From positions 1,571,001 to 1,635,000 of the forward strand of contig NZ_CP121634.1 of NCBI RefSeq assembly GCF_029714945.1: 64,000 nucleotides of DNA, given 5' to 3'. The notes below the pieces were generated by a model, which searched no databases, was not told the DNA's origin, and saw nothing but the letters and a program-made list of their open reading frames with translations. The position numbers were made by a program, and so were the translations under genes. This document shows positions 61,095 through 64,000 of this stretch, in pieces (the stretch's first letter is position 1; each line of letters opens with the position of its first letter). The stretch comes from Bradyrhizobium sp. CIAT3101. Its GTDB lineage: Bacteria; Pseudomonadota; Alphaproteobacteria; Rhizobiales; Xanthobacteraceae.

Positions 61095-61754
61095 TTACGG
61101 TCGCCCGAGGCGTTCGTCACCCAGCCAGGGATCCGGACGAAGTGAGTGCAGCGGCAGATCTTCCGGCCGCTTTTCCAGATCGATTTCATGAACATGCACG
61201 GCCTGCCCGCCATGCCGCATTAGAATCTCCTGGGCCTGAGCTTCCTTCTCAGGTGCGCGACCCCGAACCCATATCAAGACGCCATCCCATTCTGCCACCG
61301 GCTCCAAGCCTCTGGCGCGCACGCGGCGCAGTAGTCGGTATATGGGCACTATGACGACGGCACCTGTGAAGATCCCGATCAGGATCGACCACATGGCGAC
61401 TGCCATAACCTCATAGCCTTTGATTATCAGGAAAAGAGCGGAGCCAACCGCTGCGATGCAGCCGAGAACGCTGCTGGCGACGGCTTCAGCGCCAAGCAAA
61501 TCATCGCTGCCAAAGAAAGGTTGTCTCGGCGTCGTCGACAGGTCGGCGAGATCGGCCGGAGGGATCACCGCGTAATTCAGCCGTCGCTGCACTTCGTCGG
61601 GAGATGCGCTGATGTCGATGTCCGAGCGATCGAATCCCGACAGAAGAAGATCCTGGGCCGCGTCATCGAGCGCACGTCGTGAATGAAAGACGCCGGTCAC
61701 TTCGCGGATACGGCTACGGTCCAGGATCGTGTCGGTTGATCTTGACGTCGACAT
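61095..61754 (-). CDS. membrane protein with general-stress-protein 17M-like domain
   Basis: A 219-residue protein. The N-terminal part (REVTGVFHSRRALDDAAQDLLLSGFDRSDIDISASPDEVQRRL) resembles the Bacillus general stress protein 17M/YflT domain. Two membrane helices follow (about residues 95-115 and 120-145: AVASSVLGCIAAVGSALFLIIKGYEVMAVAMWSILIGIFTGAVVIVPIY), then a cytoplasmic tail with ALVWVRGRAPEKEAQAQEILMRHGGQAVHVHEI-like sequence. The ATG at 61754 is used. It is 12 bases before the PRC-barrel gene stop, so they share an operon, with the palindrome at 62296 upstream. Confidence 0.75.
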   Translation of the reverse strand: MSTSRSTDTILDRSRIREVTGVFHSRRALDDAAQDLLLSGFDRSDIDISASPDEVQRRLNYAVIPPADLADLSTTPRQPFFGSDDLLGAEAVASSVLGCIAAVGSALFLIIKGYEVMAVAMWSILIGIFTGAVVIVPIYRLLRRVRARGLEPVAEWDGVLIWVRGRAPEKEAQAQEILMRHGGQAVHVHEIDLEKRPEDLPLHSLRPDPWLGDERLGRP

Positions 61755-61766
61755 AGGATGCAACCG

Positions 61767-62237
61767 TCAAGAGGATCGGTAGTGGAATTCCGATAGCTTC
61801 TTGAGCTCTTCTTTGGATGCGCCAGGAAGGGTGACCTTGCTGCCGGTGTCGTCCATTACGAGGCTTTCAAATGGGACTGCGACCAGATGGCCGCCTACGC
61901 CGAGGAAGCCGCCGACCTGCAGGATCGCAAAGTCGAGTTGTTTCTTATCTTTGGCGGCAATCACGTCGTCTAGGCTGCCGATCTTCTCATTCTTGTCGTT
62001 GATGACGGTGCTGCCGATCAGCTTGCTCATTCGATAGCCCTGAGAGACGACGCTTAAGTCGACCTTGACGAGAGCTACGCCAGCCTGCGGCAGGGCGGGA
62101 TTGATGCTGAGGACAGCCAATATTCCGGCAAGTGTCGCCAGGCCCGAAAATCGCGTCCACTTCGCGGCGTTCCGCCGGCACGGTTTGGCTGCGCTGATGA
62201 TGAGCTTCGAAAGGGGACGGGGGATGGTTGCTTCCAT
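61767..62237 (-). CDS. PRC-barrel protein with membrane anchor
   Basis: A 156-residue protein: a basic N-terminus, one hydrophobic segment (FSGLATLAGILAVLSINPALPQAG) as signal or anchor, then a PRC-barrel domain (GYRMSKLIGSTVINDKNEKIGSLDDVIAAKDKKQLDFAILQVGGFLGVGGHLVAVPFESL). It resembles the exported PRC protein at 18256. An AGGAG site precedes the ATG. A palindrome is 59 bases upstream. The upstream part of the frame belongs to a decayed DsbA-like gene. Confidence 0.82.
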   Translation of the reverse strand: MEATIPRPLSKLIISAAKPCRRNAAKWTRFSGLATLAGILAVLSINPALPQAGVALVKVDLSVVSQGYRMSKLIGSTVINDKNEKIGSLDDVIAAKDKKQLDFAILQVGGFLGVGGHLVAVPFESLVMDDTGSKVTLPGASKEELKKLSEFHYRSS

Positions 62238-62295
62238 GTCGCGCTCCTGTGACTGACAGTGGCTTAGCGAGTACGCCCTTTGGACCAGGGGCGCA

Positions 62296-62309
62296 CTGAC
62301 CATTGTCAA
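62296..62309. promoter_or_regulatory. FNR/FixK-type palindrome upstream of the PRC-barrel gene
   Basis: CTGAC-CATT-GTCAA, 59 bases before the start on the minus strand. Confidence 0.66.
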
Positions 62310-62383
62310 TTTGCGGATCGCTTTAATCGACTCTGCGACCGAATGGCCCGATTGCCCAACCGTCGTGCCCCATTTGCGGCAGC

Positions 62384-62766
62384 CTCCGCGTGGATCGATT
62401 TCGAGAGAGGCGAAGTTGTAGGGACCATCGTGCCTTAAACCGTTGGTGAAGAAATAGGGAGGCGATGATTCCGTCGCACACACCGCCAAGAGGGCTATCG
62501 TGGAGCGTGTCGCGATGCCGCCCGGTCAAGGGCACCTTGCAGGGCATCGCTGCAAAGCCAAGCTCGCGGCCGATCAGGGAAATGATCGACTCGTTCGCGA
62601 TGTGCTGATTTTGGAATAGCGCCTCGTGCATCTGCCAGAACATGCCGGCTCCGGCTGCGAACTCGGCGCGTCCCGCCGCGATCTGGAGATGAGGATCTAT
62701 TTCGGCCAGAGGGCATACGCGATTGTGGTGAAACTGGCCGTCCTCCCAACGAGGAGAGCGTGAGCT
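62384..62766 (-). pseudogene. decayed DsbA-like thioredoxin-fold gene
   Basis: The minus-strand translation VCPLAEIDPHLQIAAGRAEFAAGAGMFWQMHEALFQNQ followed by LIGRELGF and GRHRDTLHDSPLGGV resembles the alpha-helical part of DsbA-type proteins (HFPL..IHPHAQ.AA.AAE.A...G.FW.MHD.L). The next segment, SSPPYFFTNGLRHDGPYNFASL, which should be ...TPTFFING.R.DG.YD..SL, is in another frame. So there is a frameshift, and the N-terminal CPYC part is missing. The original gene was probably about 200 codons. Confidence 0.65.
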
Positions 62767-63040
62767 CTTGAGCAAGAGTTGCGTGCAGTGCGAAATCGAA
62801 GGCAATTGTTCCTACAGAGTCATGTTGTCTGCCTCACGCACGAGCGACGAAAATGCCGTTGGCGGTCCAAGCATTCTCGTCATTGACCGCGCCTTAGGTT
62901 TCAATGCCGTAGGGCTTGGGCGCCGTTACGTATTTTTACGCACGAAGATTTCCCACGTTTACGCGGTTGTGTTGTTGAGAGTTGATTGCGTTCGAGCGGA
63001 TCGTTCCAGCCGCAGTGCGCGGAAGATGAGGGACAGAGAA

Positions 63041-63736
63041 ATGAAGCCGATAATCCACCCAGCGGACTATTATCGAAGGATGCTCGCCGCACAGCCGCAC
63101 GCGCTGAAGCGGCTCGACGGCTCGGCGGCAATCGTCAAATTGAACCGCGACCAGCAGGTTCCGGAAGACGACGGTACCGCGGGACATTGGTACTACGTGA
63201 TTGCAGGTTCCATGCGATGGTCGACGGTCCGCACCGATGGACGACGGCAGATCCTGGACCTAATGCTGGTGGGAGATTTTTTCTTTGTCGGGAGCAACCA
63301 GAGAGAAGAGGCGATTGAGGCCGTTTCGGAAGAGACAGTGCTGGCGGGCTATTCCGGAGCGCGGCTTGAGAATCTCGGCGAGCGCGACCGCCAGTTCGCA
63401 AGAGAAGTGAGAGAGATCACCTTTCAATCGATAGAACGTACCCGACAGCAGCTCGTTGTCCTCGGGGGGGTCACGACGGTGGACAAGGTGAGTGCGTTCC
63501 TGCTGCTGCTTGAGAGGCGCTATGGAGATCAACGGGGAGACATACGGCTTCCGCTCACGCGGTATGATCTCGCCGAGTACCTGGCGGTGTCCGTGGAGAC
63601 TGTGTGTCGTGCTTTTTCAGATCTGCAGCAGCGCGGTATCATTGCTCTGATTGGGATTCGAACCGTCCGAATTGTGCGCCGCGATGCAATGGAGCGCCAA
63701 CTCGGTAGAAAGTATCCCAATACGATCGCCGCATAA
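63041..63736 (+). CDS. Crp/Fnr-FixK-type transcription regulator
   Basis: A 231-residue Crp/Fnr regulator. The cNMP-like beta-roll covers about residues 30-125, with LMLVGDFFFVGSNQREE; the dimer helix is near 125-160. The HTH contains PLTRYDLAEYLAVSVETVCRAFSDLQQRGIIAL with recognition-helix residues Glu186, Cys189 and Arg190, the spacing of E-x-x-S-R in FNR. It lacks the N-terminal cysteine cluster of FNR, so it is FixK-like. The only cysteine, Cys189, lies in the DNA-contacting helix where FNR has Ser212. The ATG at 63041 follows GAGGGACA. An upstream extension of 91 codons is unlikely. It is the best candidate for reading the TTGAC-N4-GTCAA palindromes, which is inference. Confidence 0.93.
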   Translation: MKPIIHPADYYRRMLAAQPHALKRLDGSAAIVKLNRDQQVPEDDGTAGHWYYVIAGSMRWSTVRTDGRRQILDLMLVGDFFFVGSNQREEAIEAVSEETVLAGYSGARLENLGERDRQFAREVREITFQSIERTRQQLVVLGGVTTVDKVSAFLLLLERRYGDQRGDIRLPLTRYDLAEYLAVSVETVCRAFSDLQQRGIIALIGIRTVRIVRRDAMERQLGRKYPNTIAA

Positions 63737-63836
63737 TTGCGCTCTAATGGTCAGGCAGCAGTGGGAGCGAAACATTACTTCCGGCTGCATCTGAAGTCGT
63801 CTGAGAAGGTCTCTGTAGACAAGGCAAGGGCTGCCG

Positions 63837-64000
63837 ATGCTCGACCTCTGGTACAAGAACGCTGCGATCTACAGCTTGAACGTGGCTACGTACAAAGATG
63901 GTGACGGAGACGGTGTCGGCGATTTCAAAGGATTAGTGGCGCACCTCGATCATATTGCCCAGCTGGGAGTGAATTGCCTGTGGTTGCTTCCATTCTATCC
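63837..64000 (+). CDS. alpha-amylase family enzyme, 5' part (runs off the window)
   Basis: The first 54 codons of a glycoside hydrolase family 13 protein: [55 protein letters not shown]. The pattern [22 protein letters not shown] and the first beta-strand [13 protein letters not shown] are typical of trehalose synthase-type and related amylases. The rest lies beyond the window, so the exact activity cannot be set. If a trehalose synthase, it would fit a stress role. The start has AAGGCAAGGG ahead of it. Confidence 0.75.
   Translation, partial: MLDLWYKNAAIYSLNVATYKDGDGDGVGDFKGLVAHLDHIAQLGVNCLWLLPFY

Noticed and set aside
1..64000. CRISPR arrays, prophage or integrase genes, rRNA genes, complete tRNA genes
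   Set aside because: None was seen. No regularly spaced repeats, no integrase or transposase frames, and only the tRNA-like remnant at 38104.

Overview
The window is GC-rich DNA that reads as an alphaproteobacterial chromosome of the Bradyrhizobium / Rhodopseudomonas / Nitrobacter / Afipia type. This is an inference from the protein families (DUF6894, DUF1236, DUF3775, DUF5335, PRC-barrel repeats, baeRF and host-attachment proteins, a FixJ-type regulator); no marker gene was available. Almost every recognisable gene is a stress, redox or signalling gene. There is no ribosomal, phage, plasmid or CRISPR block.

Layout. 0-7.7 kb: two small DUF proteins, a quinone-oxidoreductase-like enzyme, an hsp20-lon operon and a UspA operon. 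7.3-12.7 kb: membrane protein, DUF2231-sugar dehydrogenase operon, pyruvate-oxidase-like TPP enzyme, TMEM175-like channel. 13-18 kb: truncated UspA, baeRF and host-attachment proteins, HdeD. 18-26 kb: PRC-barrel and DUF1236 exported proteins, AI-2E transporter, HAD phosphatase, lone groES, DJ-1/PfpI protein. 26-34 kb: exported protein, zwf, several tiny proteins, BAX-inhibitor-like protein, luciferase-like monooxygenase. 34-37 kb: PLD-VTT protein with an EEP-family hydrolase. 38-42.5 kb: FixL/FixJ-like two-component pair, GAF and MEDS sensor proteins. 42.7-51.9 kb: clpB, UBP zinc finger, aldehyde dehydrogenase, cNMP-FAD oxidoreductase, DUF1931 histone-fold protein, aldo-keto reductase, trxC, BLUF photoreceptor. 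52-55.8 kb: small proteins, a broken DJ-1 gene, an OYE-family reductase, a sensor-DUF6894 fusion. 55.8-62.3 kb: a chaperone operon (BON, hsp20, dnaK, grpE, cbpA, cbpM), a membrane stress protein and a PRC-barrel protein. 63-64 kb: a Crp/Fnr-FixK-type regulator and the start of an alpha-amylase-family enzyme.

The main result is a repeated regulatory site. A 14-bp FNR/FixK-type palindrome, consensus TTGAC-N4-GTCAA (core TGAY-N4-RTCA), occurs 28 times in intergenic DNA or at gene starts, usually 50-110 bp before a start codon. By hand count only one further copy lies inside a gene. The sites precede nearly every transcription unit from the quinone oxidoreductase to the last PRC-barrel gene. The window also encodes a FixL/FixJ-like pair and a FixK-like regulator. 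I infer a largely self-contained low-oxygen or redox survival regulon. It would couple protein quality control (Hsp20, Lon, ClpB, DnaK-GrpE-CbpA), NADPH supply (Zwf), pyruvate and aldehyde oxidation and envelope proteins to one signal.

The second result is decay. At least six intact genes have a degraded or fragmentary relative in the same window (zwf, the FAD oxidoreductase, baeRF, DJ-1, AI-2E transporter, a small membrane protein). Other genes are broken or fused (UspA/DUF1772 junction, a DsbA-like remnant, a small gene reading through the zwf remnant). The island looks like the product of duplication or merging followed by erosion.
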